Assembly (NCBI RefSeq): GCF_022829725.1 | Contig: NZ_JAKSYG010000073.1 | Location: 62,001-126,000, forward strand | DNA length: 64,000 nucleotides | Direction: 5' to 3' | From: Methylobacterium sp. E-005 | GTDB lineage: Bacteria > Pseudomonadota > Alphaproteobacteria > Rhizobiales > Beijerinckiaceae | Shown: positions 36,016 through 45,029 of the stretch, one piece after another | Numbering within the stretch: position 1 is the first letter of the stretch | How the letters are laid out: the number at the start of each line of letters is the position of its first letter | Notes under the pieces: generated by a model | Database searches by the model: none | Told to the model about the DNA's origin: nothing | What the model saw: the letters and a program-made list of their open reading frames with translations, nothing else | Program-made: the position numbers and the translations under genes

Positions 36016-36043
36016 CCCCCTCGCCCCGCAAGCGGGGAGAGGG
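36016..36043. repeat. GC-rich hairpin repeat, copy 2 (single unit)
   Basis: CCCTC-G-CCCCGC, an AA loop, and GCGGGG-A-GAGGG form a stem of 11 pairs with one internal mismatch. It lies between the convergent aminotransferase and DHDPS-family genes, where it could serve as a bidirectional terminator. Its core resembles the end hairpins of the composite elements at 10449 and 38187. Confidence 0.65.
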
Positions 36044-36091
36044 AAGAGCAGCACGCCTGTCAGGCCTCTGCGCCTCCGCCATCGATGAGTC

Positions 36092-37018
36092 TCACCGTCC
36101 CCAGCGCAGCACCAGCGCGTCGTTCCGCCGGGCGAGCTCGATCAGGCCGGCCCGGGTCGCCGGGTGGAGCGGCTGGAGCGGCAGGCGCGCGGTCTCGTGG
36201 GCGATCACCCCGCCCTCCTGCATCAGCGCCTTGCAGGCGAGCAGCCCGCATTGCCGGTTCTCGTAGTTGATCAGCGGCAGCCAGCGTTCGTACGCGTCGA
36301 GAGCCTCCTCCCGGCGGCCGGCCGCGTAGGCGTCGGTGATCTGGCGGATCCCGTCCGGATAGGCGCCGCCGGTCATCGCCCCGGTGGCGCCGGCATCGAG
36401 ATCGGCCATCAGGGTGATCGCCTCCTCGCCATCCCAGGGGCCGACGACGGCGTCACCGCCCAGCGCGATCAGCTCGCGCAGCTTCGCGGCCGCCTGGGCG
36501 GTCTCGATCTTGAAATAGGAGACGTTGGCGATCTCCCGGGCCATGCGCGCCAGGAACGCGGCCGGGAGCGGTGTGCCCGAAACCGGCGCGTCCTGAATCA
36601 TGATCGGGATCGAGATCGCGTCCGAGACGGTGCGGAAGAAGTCGTAGATGCCGAGCTCCGGCACGCGGATCGTGGCGCCGTGATAGGGCGGCATGAGCAT
36701 CACCATGCTGGCCCCGGCTGCCTCCGCCCGGCGCGAGCGCTCGGCACAGACCTGCGTGGCGAAGTGCGTCGTCGTGACGATCACCGGCACGCGGCCGGCC
36801 ACATGGTCCAGCACGGCGTGCATCACGCGCTCGCGCTCGTCGTCGGTGAGGACGAACTGCTCGGAAAAATTCGCGAGGATGCAGATGCCGTGGCTGCCGG
36901 CATCGATCATGAAATCAATCGCCCGGCGCTGCCCGGCGAGGTCGAGGGCGCCGGAGGCGTCGAACACCGTGGGGGCGACCGGGAAGACGCCGCGATAGGG
37001 CTGGGCAAACGAGGTCAT
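36092..37018 (-). CDS. DHDPS/NAL-family aldolase or dehydratase (not DapA)
   Basis: The 308-residue TIM-barrel protein has the Schiff-base Lys170 in NVSYFKIETA. The position of the DapA catalytic Tyr (YNxP) reads IQDAP, so it is not dihydrodipicolinate synthase. The start GVFPVAPTVFDASGALDL and GICILANFSEQF resemble 2-keto-3-deoxy-L-arabonate dehydratases. Sugar-acid breakdown is therefore the best guess. The gene stands alone on the reverse strand and diverges from the amino acid ABC importer. Confidence 0.8.
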   Translation of the reverse strand: MTSFAQPYRGVFPVAPTVFDASGALDLAGQRRAIDFMIDAGSHGICILANFSEQFVLTDDERERVMHAVLDHVAGRVPVIVTTTHFATQVCAERSRRAEAAGASMVMLMPPYHGATIRVPELGIYDFFRTVSDAISIPIMIQDAPVSGTPLPAAFLARMAREIANVSYFKIETAQAAAKLRELIALGGDAVVGPWDGEEAITLMADLDAGATGAMTGGAYPDGIRQITDAYAAGRREEALDAYERWLPLINYENRQCGLLACKALMQEGGVIAHETARLPLQPLHPATRAGLIELARRNDALVLRWGR

Positions 37019-37348
37019 GGGCGGTCCTTCTGCCGCGGAGCCAGGGTTCCGCCCCGCGAATCAGGGCTCGACTGGGGCGGTCCGCCTCCTAGCACGAACG
37101 CCATGCGGCAGTGTCGCACGACAAAGCCGCCATCGTGACAGGATGGCCCAGTTGGTTTCGACCTGTGGTCCAGAACAATCCCAACACGGCCGGAGTAGAC
37201 CGGTGCGGCGGGATGGGGGTTCGGAACGATCGATCCGCTCTCTTGCCATCACGGCCCGACTCGATTCATTGACGCAATGCGGGCGCTGAGCGGGGATCGA
37301 CTTCAGTGATCGCGAGAGAACATTGTTATCGGCGTGAGGTATTTTCGG
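37019..37348. other. Divergent promoter region
   Basis: These 330 bases separate the DHDPS-family gene from the solute-binding protein gene. No gene is supported. A GAACGATCGATCC motif at about 37218-37230 and an AT-rich GAACATTGTTATCGG at 37318-37332 are visible. The latter is a possible -10 region for the importer. Confidence 0.35.
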
Positions 37349-38125
37349 ATGCGACTTTTCTCGACCGGTCTGGCGGCGGTGCTGGCCGTCTCGGCCCTTC
37401 TCCTGGGTGCCCCCGCCCGGGCCGACGATCTTGACACGATCCGGGCCGCCAAGACCCTGCGCATCGGCACCGAGGGCACCTACGCGCCCTTCACGTTCCA
37501 CGATGCCTCCGGGGCTCTGACCGGGTTCGACGTTGAGATCGGCCGCAAGGTCGCCGAGAAGCTCGGCGTCACGCCCCAGTTCCTCGAAGGCAAGTGGGAC
37601 GGGCTGATCGCGGGGCTCGACGGCGGGCGCTACGACGTGGTGATCAACCAAGTCGGCATCACCAAGGAGCGGCAGGCGAAGTTCGACTTCTCGGAGCCGT
37701 ACATCCGCTCCCGGGCGGTGCTGATCACGAAGGCCGACCGGACCGACATCCAATCCTTCGCCGACCTGAAGGGCAAGAAGGCCGCCCAGAGCCTGACCAG
37801 CAACTTCGCCCGCCTCGCCGAGCAGTCCGGGGCGCAGCTCATCGGCACCGACGGGTTCGACCAGTCGGTCCAATTGGTCATCACCGGGCGGGCCGACGCT
37901 ACGGTCAATGACAGCCTGTCGTTCCTCGACTTCCGCAAGCAGAAGCCGAACGCCCCGGTGAAGATCGCCGCCGAACAGGCCGACGCGGACGCCTCCGGGA
38001 TCATCCTGCGCAAGAACAACCCCGCGCTGAAGGCCGCCCTCGACAAGGCGCTGGCGGACATCAAGGCCGATGGCAGCTACGCGGCGATCGCGCAGAAGTA
38101 TTTCGGGACGGACGTGTCGAAGTAG
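37349..38125 (+). CDS. Polar amino acid (cystine-type) ABC transporter substrate-binding protein
   Basis: The 258-residue periplasmic protein has a signal peptide (hydrophobic 5-21, ARADD) and the family 3 binding-protein motifs LRIGTEGTYAPFTF, LTGFDVEIGRKVAEKLG and FDFSEPYIRSRAVL. KWDGLIAGLDGGRYDVVINQ is close to cystine-binding FliY/TcyA types. The ATG at 37349 has GAGG nine bases ahead; GTG 37334 is an alternative. It supplies ligand to the permease and ATPase encoded downstream. Confidence 0.88.
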   Translation: MRLFSTGLAAVLAVSALLLGAPARADDLDTIRAAKTLRIGTEGTYAPFTFHDASGALTGFDVEIGRKVAEKLGVTPQFLEGKWDGLIAGLDGGRYDVVINQVGITKERQAKFDFSEPYIRSRAVLITKADRTDIQSFADLKGKKAAQSLTSNFARLAEQSGAQLIGTDGFDQSVQLVITGRADATVNDSLSFLDFRKQKPNAPVKIAAEQADADASGIILRKNNPALKAALDKALADIKADGSYAAIAQKYFGTDVSK

Positions 38126-38186
38126 GTTCGTCCAGGTTTCTCATCTGCGGGCCACATGATCCACGTCGCGCGAGCCGCGACGCGCT

Positions 38187-38293
38187 CTCCTCCCCCTTGT
38201 GGGGAGGAGTTGGAGGTGGGGGTGGCACAGAAGGCACCGTTGCGCCCAATCCTGAACCACCCCCACCCCTGACCCCGCCCCGCAAGGGGCGGG
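38187..38293. repeat. Composite inverted hairpin repeat, copy 3
   Basis: A left hairpin (CTCCTCCCC 38187-38195, GGGGAGGAG 38201-38209) and a right hairpin (CCCGCCCC 38274-38281, GGGGCGGG 38286-38293) frame an inverted pair, GTGGGGGTGG and CCACCCCCAC. The layout matches the 10449 element. The region 38126-38443 (318 bases) holds no gene. The element lies between the binding-protein gene and the permease gene, where it could stabilise the upstream message and lower permease expression. Confidence 0.7.
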
Positions 38294-38443
38294 AGACGCG
38301 CTTGTTTCTCAGAACCTTGGTGCTCGGCCGGAACATGTGAGTTCGCGAGCCTGCAGAGGCGGGATGGCGGACGCGCGGTTCCGGCCCCTTCTCCGACACA
38401 GCCGTGTGAAGAACCGCATCCCCCCGGAAGGAATCACCGCCCC

Positions 38444-39124
38444 GTGCCGCATTGGCTCGACCTCATGCTTCAGTCGCTCGGGCCGCTGCTCGTCGCAGGC
38501 TTGCGCTTCACCGTTCCGCTGACGCTGATCGCCTTCGCACTGGGGCTTAGCCTGGGGCTCGGGACCGCCCTCGTGCGCTTGTTCGCCCCCCGCCCCGTGG
38601 CGGCGCTCGCGTGGCTCTACGTGTGGATCTTCCGGGGCACCCCGCTCCTCGTGCAGCTCTTCGTGATCTTCTACGGCCTGCCGAGCGCCGGGATCCTGAT
38701 CGACGCCTTCCCGGCCGCGGTGATCGGGTTCACGCTGAATGTCGGCGCCTACACGTCGGAGATCATCCGCGCTGCCATCGCCTCCATTCCGAAGGGCCAG
38801 TGGGAGGCCTCCTACGCGATCGGCATGGACCCGGCCCAGACCCTGCGCCGCACGATCCTGCCGCAGGCGGCGCGGGTGGCGGTGCCGTCGCTGGCCAACA
38901 CCTTCATCGCCCTCGTGAAGGACACCTCGCTCGCCGCCGCCATCACGGTGCCCGAGCTGTTCCAGGCGGCCCAACGCATCGTCGCGGTCACCTACGAGCC
39001 GCTGATCCTCTACACCGAGGCCGCCCTGATCTACCTCGTCCTGTCCACACTCCTGTCCGGACTCCAGACGCTCCTGGAACGGCGCCTCGGGCGCTACGGC
39101 GGCTATCTGGAGGCGCGCGCGTGA
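38444..39124 (+). CDS. Polar amino acid ABC transporter permease
   Basis: The 226-residue membrane protein has about five helices and the HisM/GlnP-type motifs: WIFRGTPLLVQLFVIFYGLP, and the EAA loop GQWEASYAIGMDPAQTLRRT which contacts the ATPase. It starts at GTG 38444 and its stop overlaps the ATPase start by 4 bases. Together with the binding protein it forms an importer similar to the cystine YecS system. Confidence 0.9.
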   Translation: MPHWLDLMLQSLGPLLVAGLRFTVPLTLIAFALGLSLGLGTALVRLFAPRPVAALAWLYVWIFRGTPLLVQLFVIFYGLPSAGILIDAFPAAVIGFTLNVGAYTSEIIRAAIASIPKGQWEASYAIGMDPAQTLRRTILPQAARVAVPSLANTFIALVKDTSLAAAITVPELFQAAQRIVAVTYEPLILYTEAALIYLVLSTLLSGLQTLLERRLGRYGGYLEARA

Positions 39125-39906
39125 TCGCCCTGTCGGCCATCGTGAAGAGCTTCGGCGCCAACCCGGTCCTGCGCGGGGTCGATCTCGCCATTCCGGAGGG
39201 GCAGGTGACGGCGCTGATCGGCCCATCGGGCTCGGGCAAGTCGACGCTCCTGCGCTGCGCGAACCTCCTGGAGATCCCACAAGGCGGCACGCTCACCCTC
39301 GGTGAGACCACCCTCACCTTTCGACCGGGACATCCGCCTGCCCGGCGGGACGTGCTCGCCGTGCGCCGCCAGACCGGGATGGTGTTCCAGAACTTCCAGC
39401 TCTTCCCCCACCGCACCGTGATCGAGAACGTCATGGAGGGGCTCGTTACCGTAGCCAAATGGCCGCAGGCCAAGGCACGCACCCGGGCCCTGGACCTGCT
39501 GGAGCGCGTCGGCCTCGCCCACAAGGCGGCGGACTGGCCCGCCAGCCTGTCGGGCGGCCAGCAGCAGCGGGTGGCCATCGCCTGGGCGCTCGCACCGTCC
39601 CCGCGCCTGCTGCTCTGCGACGAGCCGACCTCGGCCCTCGATCCGGAACTCGCCGCCGAGGTGGTGGACGTGCTGGCCGGTCTCGCGGGCGAGGGCATGA
39701 CCATGCTGATGGCCACCCACGACCTGCGCCTCGCGCGCCGCGTCGCCGACACCGTGGTGTTCCTGGAAGGGGGCACGATCGTGGAGCGGGGAACGCCCGC
39801 CGATCTGTTCGGCCGGCCGGAGGATCCGCGGACCCGGCGCTTTACCCGGACCCTGCTTGGCGAAGATGGAATTCGGTCAGACCCTGACGGCGCCGCCCCG
39901 CCGTGA
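39121..39906 (+). CDS. Polar amino acid ABC transporter ATP-binding protein
   Basis: The 261-residue ATPase has Walker A GPSGSGKST, Q-loop in MVFQNFQLFPH, signature LSGGQQQRVAIA and Walker B LLLCDEPTSALDPE. The short QLFPH segment is typical of amino acid importers (TcyN/GlnQ type). It starts at GTG 39121 within the permease stop (GTGA), so permease and ATPase are made in a fixed ratio. The 282 bases after it hold no supported gene. Confidence 0.92.
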   Translation: MIALSAIVKSFGANPVLRGVDLAIPEGQVTALIGPSGSGKSTLLRCANLLEIPQGGTLTLGETTLTFRPGHPPARRDVLAVRRQTGMVFQNFQLFPHRTVIENVMEGLVTVAKWPQAKARTRALDLLERVGLAHKAADWPASLSGGQQQRVAIAWALAPSPRLLLCDEPTSALDPELAAEVVDVLAGLAGEGMTMLMATHDLRLARRVADTVVFLEGGTIVERGTPADLFGRPEDPRTRRFTRTLLGEDGIRSDPDGAAPP

Positions 39907-40188
39907 TCCGGGACAATAGGCCGTCCGTGCGTCTGTTCGCCGCCTAACCCATCAATTGAAATTAGCCTTTCAGTAAGTTGCCGCGGCAAATCTAGGAGAA
40001 ATCGGCCGAGCGAACAGTCTTCGGCCAAACCCCACAATTGCCGTGTCATTTCGCCTCATGCGCTTCCGCGGGCCTCAAGACTGCCTTCGCCGTCGCCGAC
40101 AGCAAGCGTCTGGATCGGATCGCCGCGTCCGCCATCGGGGCGCCGCCCAGCGTCTCCCCTGCCAAAACGCCGGACCGGGAGGTGCCGC

Positions 40189-42396
40189 GTGCCGATCTTG
40201 CCCGTGAACCCCGACGAGGAGGCCCGGCTTCACGCGCTGGCCGAACTCGACATGGTCGGGGCCGAGCCCGACGCGACCATTTCCTACATCGTGGAGATCG
40301 TCGCCGGCCTGCTCGGCGTACCGACCGCATTCGCCTCCTTCATCGATTGCGAGCGCCAAGTCTTTCACGCCCAGGTCGGACTGGATCTGGACGAGATTCC
40401 CCGCGCGCTCGCGCTCTGCAACGCGACGATCGCGCAGGATGACCTCCTCCTGGTGCGCGACGCCCATCGCGACGCGCGTTTTTGCGACAATCCCCTCGTC
40501 TGCGGGCCGCCATTCGTTCGCTTCTATGCGGGGATCGCGCTCCGTACGCACGAAGGTCATGCCGTCGGCACGCTCTGCGTCATCGCATCCGAGCCGCGGG
40601 AGGCCTTCACCGACCTCGACCGGCAGATCCTCATCGATTTCGCCCGCTTCGTGAGTGACCGACTGGAGCTGCGCCGCGCCGAGGCTGCGCGACGCGCTTC
40701 CCAGGCCCGGTTCGCGCACATCGCCGACACCTCCCCCGACGCCATCGTCTGCGCGGACTCACAGGGCCTCGTCAGCTTCTGGAGCGCGGGCGCCGAGCGG
40801 ATGTTCGGCCATACCGCCGCGCAGATCCTCAATCGGCCCATCACCACGCTGATCCCCGACCGCATGGCCGGGGGCAGCGAAGGCCTGCTGCGCCGGCTCG
40901 CCCAGGGATCGGCGGAGCGCCTGACCGGGCGCACCGTCGAGATGACCGGCGCCCATCGCGACGGCCGGGAATTCCCGGTGGAGCTATCCCTGTCCACGTG
41001 GCAGGAGAACGGCACCCCGACCTACGGCGCGATCATGCGCGACGTCAGCCAGCGCTGGGCCATCGAGGAGCGGCTGTTCCGCCTCGCCCATCTCGACCCG
41101 CTGACCGAACTGCCCAACCGGCTGGTGCTGCGCGGTCGGATCGAGGCGGCCCTGGCGCAGGCCGAGCCGGCGGCCGTGCTGATGTTCGATCTCGACGGCT
41201 TCAAGGAGGTCAACGACGCGCACGGCCACGCCGTGGGCGACGCGGTGCTCAAGGTGACGGCGGAGCGCCTGCGCGCCTGCGCCGGTCCGGACGGGACCGC
41301 GGCCCGGCTCGGGGGCGACGAGTTCGCCATCGTGCTGCCCGGCCTCGGCGACCCGCTCGTGGCGGTCGCGGCGGCCGAGGCGGCGCTGCGCGCCCTGGCC
41401 GAGCCCTACCGGGTCGACGGGCTGGTCCTGAATCTCGGCGCCAGCACCGGTATCGCGCTCAGCCCGTCGCACGCGACCGAGGAGAGCGAGCTCCTGGCCT
41501 GCGCCGACGCCGCCCTCTACGACGCCAAGGCCCGCGGGCGGGGGCAGCACCGCCTGTTCACCCCGGAGCTGCGCGAGGCCCTCCAGCGCGAGCGCACCTG
41601 CCGCGAGGGGCTGCGCCGTGCGGTCCTGCGGGGGGAGTTCGTCCTCCACTACCAGCCGCAGGTGCGCCTCTCCGACGGCGCGCTCGTGGGGGCCGAGGCG
41701 CTGATCCGCTGGCAGCATCCCGAGCACGGGTTGCTGCCGCCGGCCGCGTTCCTGGACGTGCTCGACAACAGCCCCGACGCGGCCGGGATCGGCGACTGGG
41801 TCCTGCGCACGGCCTGTGCCCAGGCCCAGGCGTGGCGGGCCGGCGGCCTGCACCCGTTCCGGATCGGCGTGAACCTGTTCGCGGCACAGTTCCGCGGCGG
41901 GGATCTCGCCGCCCGGGTCGCCGCCGCCCTCGCCCAGACCGGGCTGCCGGCAGACGCCCTGGAGCTCGAGATCACCGAGACCATCATCCTGCGCCACGAT
42001 CCGCAGGTCGATGCCACCCTCCAGACGCTGCGGGCCATGGGGGTGGGCATCGCCTTCGACGATTACGGCACGGGCTACGCCTCGCTCAGTCTGCTCAAGA
42101 GCTTTCCCCTGACGCGGCTCAAGATCGACCGGGGCTTCGTGAACGGCTTGTGCGAGAACCGGCGGGACGCGGCGATCGTGCGGGCGGTGATCGCCCTCAG
42201 CCGCAGCTTCGGCCTGACCGTGATCGCCGAGGGCGTCGAGACGCAGGAGCAGCAGCGTCGGCTGCTCGCCAAGGGCTGCCAGGAGGCGCAGGGCTACCTG
42301 TTCGGCCGGCCGATGGCCGCCGAAGCCTTTGCGGCGCGCTACGGTCTTGCCGGTCCGGCAGCCGCGCCCGTCACCAGGGCCGGCAGCGCAGGCTGA
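40189..42396 (+). CDS. GAF-PAS-GGDEF-EAL cyclic di-GMP enzyme
   Basis: The 735-residue cytoplasmic protein has a GAF domain (about 10-165), a PAS domain (about 170-290), a GGDEF domain (about 295-455) and an EAL domain (about 475-720). RLGGDEF near 372 is intact, so diguanylate cyclase activity is possible. EALIRW at 504 and DDYGTG at 624 are intact, so phosphodiesterase activity is also possible. Such hybrids can be one or the other in vivo. There is no membrane segment. It starts at GTG 40189 with GGGAGG ahead. Its last 26 bases overlap a reverse-strand peptide gene. Confidence 0.92.
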   Translation: MPILPVNPDEEARLHALAELDMVGAEPDATISYIVEIVAGLLGVPTAFASFIDCERQVFHAQVGLDLDEIPRALALCNATIAQDDLLLVRDAHRDARFCDNPLVCGPPFVRFYAGIALRTHEGHAVGTLCVIASEPREAFTDLDRQILIDFARFVSDRLELRRAEAARRASQARFAHIADTSPDAIVCADSQGLVSFWSAGAERMFGHTAAQILNRPITTLIPDRMAGGSEGLLRRLAQGSAERLTGRTVEMTGAHRDGREFPVELSLSTWQENGTPTYGAIMRDVSQRWAIEERLFRLAHLDPLTELPNRLVLRGRIEAALAQAEPAAVLMFDLDGFKEVNDAHGHAVGDAVLKVTAERLRACAGPDGTAARLGGDEFAIVLPGLGDPLVAVAAAEAALRALAEPYRVDGLVLNLGASTGIALSPSHATEESELLACADAALYDAKARGRGQHRLFTPELREALQRERTCREGLRRAVLRGEFVLHYQPQVRLSDGALVGAEALIRWQHPEHGLLPPAAFLDVLDNSPDAAGIGDWVLRTACAQAQAWRAGGLHPFRIGVNLFAAQFRGGDLAARVAAALAQTGLPADALELEITETIILRHDPQVDATLQTLRAMGVGIAFDDYGTGYASLSLLKSFPLTRLKIDRGFVNGLCENRRDAAIVRAVIALSRSFGLTVIAEGVETQEQQRRLLAKGCQEAQGYLFGRPMAAEAFAARYGLAGPAAAPVTRAGSAG

Positions 42397-42523
42397 GGAG
42401 ATCGTCGAGCGTCAGGGCGGTGCCGAAGATCAGCGGCCGCCAGGCCGGCAGGGTGGCGCAGATCAGGCCGGCCGCCAGGACCAGCCAGGGCAGGACCGGG
42501 CGCAGACCCGTGCCCGACCTCAC
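42371..42523 (-). CDS. 50-residue single-helix membrane peptide
   Basis: The peptide starts at GTG 42523 within the DUF2243 stop (GTGA) and has one helix of about 20 residues (PVLPWLVLAAGLICATLPAW in the first half). The tight coupling to DUF2243 suggests they act together. Its 3' end overlaps the 3' end of the GGDEF-EAL gene on the opposite strand by 26 bases. It has no recognised family. Confidence 0.6.
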   Translation of the reverse strand: MRSGTGLRPVLPWLVLAAGLICATLPAWRPLIFGTALTLDDLLSLRCRPW

Positions 42524-43023
42524 GCCGGGATCCGCGCGGCGCCCTGTTCCACCCGGCCGGACCGGACCAGCAGCCAGCCGCCGGCCAGCATGGCGGCGCC
42601 CCAGAGCAGGAAGCCGAGGTCCCAGTAGATCCACTGGTCCCGCGGCATCGGCTCGTTGACGTGGTGGACGCCCAGGATCTCGTGGTCGATCAGGCCCTCG
42701 ACCGTGTTGAACAGGCCCCAGCCGATCAGCAGCGACCCGGCGAGCAGCCTGCTCGACCAGAACAGATGCCCGCGATGCGCCGCGCGCCACAGGATGAACA
42801 GCCCGAGCACCACGAACACGTAGGTCGTGCTGTGGAAGATGCCGTCCCACAGGGTATTGAGTTCGAGATTGGCGATCGAGTCGATCGGGTACCAGCTGCT
42901 CACCATGTGGTGCCATTGCAGCACCTGATGCAGCACGATCCCGTCGAAGAAGCCGCCGAGCCCGAGCCCGAACAGGATGCCGGCGCTCAGTGGAAACGTT
43001 GCGTTTTGGGGCGCCATGCTCAC
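42520..43023 (-). CDS. DUF2243 membrane protein
   Basis: The 167-residue protein has four or five helices with the DUF2243 hallmarks GFFDGIVLHQVLQWHHM, LWDGIFHSTTYVFVVLGL and NTVEGLIDHEILGVHHV. The many His residues in membrane segments (LHQxLQWHH, DGxFH, DHxxLGxHH) look like metal or haem ligands. It starts at GTG 43023, overlapping the OPT stop (GTGA). The function is unknown; metal handling beside an OPT transporter is a reasonable idea. Confidence 0.85.
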   Translation of the reverse strand: MSMAPQNATFPLSAGILFGLGLGGFFDGIVLHQVLQWHHMVSSWYPIDSIANLELNTLWDGIFHSTTYVFVVLGLFILWRAAHRGHLFWSSRLLAGSLLIGWGLFNTVEGLIDHEILGVHHVNEPMPRDQWIYWDLGFLLWGAAMLAGGWLLVRSGRVEQGAARIPA

Positions 43024-45029
43024 GGCCCGGATTCAGGACGGCCGGGGGTCGAGACCAGCCACAGGTAGACCGCAAGGCTCGCCAGGAACACCACGAGTCC
43101 GAGCCCGGTCGCGTAGGGCGCGAAATCCTGACCCGCGATGGCGAGCGCCGCGCTGTGCCCGGCCAGGAGATCGGCACCGGCGAGCAGCACGCCGACACAG
43201 CTTTCACCGACGAGGAAACCCGAGGCCAGGAGGACGCCGCGGCGACGGGCGGCGCCGACCGCCTTGTCGGCGTTCTTGTCGCCCTTGCCGCCGACCCGGG
43301 CGCGCAGCCGGCGCTCGGCCACCCAGCCGAGCACGCCGCCGATGGCGATCGTCATCTCCACGGAGAGCGGCAGGTACATGCCGATCCCGACCGTCAGCGC
43401 CGGGAAGGTGAGCTTGCGCCGCTTCAGCCACGTCTCGGCGGCGACCAGCACCACACCGAGCCCCGCCCCGATCATCACCATGCGCCAGGGCAGTTCGCCG
43501 TGAACGATGCCGCTGGCGATCTGGGTGATCAGTGCGGCCTGTGGCGCCGGCATGGCGCTCGCCGCATCTTGCCCCTCACGCAAAGGCGCGCCGACGAAGC
43601 CGTAGGCCTCGTACAGCAGCGACAGGATCGGGGCGATCACCACGGCCCCGATCCCGACGCCGAGGATCAGCGCGACCTGCTGGTGCCAGGGCGTGGCACC
43701 CAGAACCTGCCCGGTCTTCAGGTCCTGCAGGTTGTCGTTGGCGATCGAGGAGGTCGTCACGATGACGGAGGTCAGGAGCAGGGTCATACCGGTGACGAAC
43801 CGGTCGCCCTCCGGCCCGGCGGAATGGCCGAGGATCAGCGGCAGCAGCAGAGCGGTCGCCATCGTGGTCAGGATCCCGATCCCGGAGATCGGGCTCGACG
43901 ACGAGCCGAGGAGCCCGGCGAGGTAGCCGCAGGCTGCCGCCATCAGGAAGCCGAACAGCACCGTGAACAGGGTCGCGGCGACCGCCAGCACGATCAGCAG
44001 GCCGCCGAGATCGGCGGGCTTGGCGAAGACCCAGAACAGACCCGCCAGCGGCACGCCGAGCGCCAGCGTCGCGGCGGCGACCCAGGTGATCGGCAGGTCG
44101 CGCTCCTCGCGGGGATGGTCCTTGCCGAGGCCGCCGGCCCCGGAGAGGGCCGCGCGGATGCTTCCCAGGATGGGCTTGGCGAGCGATCCCACCGTCCACA
44201 GGCCGCCCACCGCGATGATGCCGGCCCCCATCAGCCGGACCTGATCGGACCAGACCGCCTCGGCCGCCGCCCCGGCCGACTTGGCGGGGTCGGGCGAAAG
44301 GGCGGTCAGCACGGGCACCGCGATCCCCCAGGCGATCACGACGCCCGTCAGCAGCGCGAGGCAGGCGCCGATGCCCACGAGGTAGCCGACGCCGACCAGG
44401 GCCAGCGAGAAGCCTGTGCCGGTGCGGAACGCCGCCCCGCCGAGGCTGATCGCGCCGTTGAGGCCCTCGCCCAAAACCTTCAGCCCGGTGGTGGCGAACC
44501 CGATCGTCCCGGCAACGCCCGCGGCGGCCAGGAGGTCGCGCAGGCCGTGGCCGCCCTCCTCCTCCTGGCCGGTCCGGAGCACCTCGGCGGCGGCGATCCC
44601 CTCCGGATAGGGGAGGTCGCTGCCCGCCACGAGGGCGCGGCGCAGGGGGATCGAGAAGGCGACGCCGAGCAGGCCGCCGAGCAGACACACTGCGGTGGTC
44701 TGCCAGAACGGGAAGCCGTGCCAGTGTCCGACGAGGACGAGACCGGGCAGCGCCAGGATGACGTTGCACAGCGTGCCGGCGGCCGAGGCCTGCGTCTGCA
44801 CGCTGTTGTTCTCGAGGATGCCGGCCCCGCCCATCAGCCGGAACGCGCCCATCGAGATCATGGCGGCCGGGATCGACGACGAGAACGTCATCCCGGTCTT
44901 CAACCCCATGTACAGGTTGGCGGCCATGAAGATGACCGTGATGGCCGCGCCGAGGGCGATGCCGCGCAGGGTCAATTCCGCCGGATAATCCTGCGCCTTC
45001 GGCGACGTCGTCGGGCTGCGGGCGTCCAT
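43020..45029 (-). CDS. OPT-family oligopeptide or metal-chelate transporter
   Basis: The 669-residue protein has about 15 helices. LTLRGIALGAAITVIFMAAN, then YMGLKTGMTFSSSIPAAMIS and the PYPEG-type motif DLPYPEGIAAAEVL (about 160-173) define the OPT/YSL superfamily. These transporters import peptides or iron-chelate complexes. The ATG at 45029 gives the family's start; the frame extends to 45167 without support. It is translationally coupled to the DUF2243 gene. Confidence 0.9.
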   Translation of the reverse strand: MDARSPTTSPKAQDYPAELTLRGIALGAAITVIFMAANLYMGLKTGMTFSSSIPAAMISMGAFRLMGGAGILENNSVQTQASAAGTLCNVILALPGLVLVGHWHGFPFWQTTAVCLLGGLLGVAFSIPLRRALVAGSDLPYPEGIAAAEVLRTGQEEEGGHGLRDLLAAAGVAGTIGFATTGLKVLGEGLNGAISLGGAAFRTGTGFSLALVGVGYLVGIGACLALLTGVVIAWGIAVPVLTALSPDPAKSAGAAAEAVWSDQVRLMGAGIIAVGGLWTVGSLAKPILGSIRAALSGAGGLGKDHPREERDLPITWVAAATLALGVPLAGLFWVFAKPADLGGLLIVLAVAATLFTVLFGFLMAAACGYLAGLLGSSSSPISGIGILTTMATALLLPLILGHSAGPEGDRFVTGMTLLLTSVIVTTSSIANDNLQDLKTGQVLGATPWHQQVALILGVGIGAVVIAPILSLLYEAYGFVGAPLREGQDAASAMPAPQAALITQIASGIVHGELPWRMVMIGAGLGVVLVAAETWLKRRKLTFPALTVGIGMYLPLSVEMTIAIGGVLGWVAERRLRARVGGKGDKNADKAVGAARRRGVLLASGFLVGESCVGVLLAGADLLAGHSAALAIAGQDFAPYATGLGLVVFLASLAVYLWLVSTPGRPESGP

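Noticed and set aside
36092..37018. Annotation as dihydrodipicolinate synthase DapA
   Set aside because: Schiff-base Lys is present, but the catalytic Tyr motif is replaced by IQDAP, so a sugar-acid dehydratase type is more likely.
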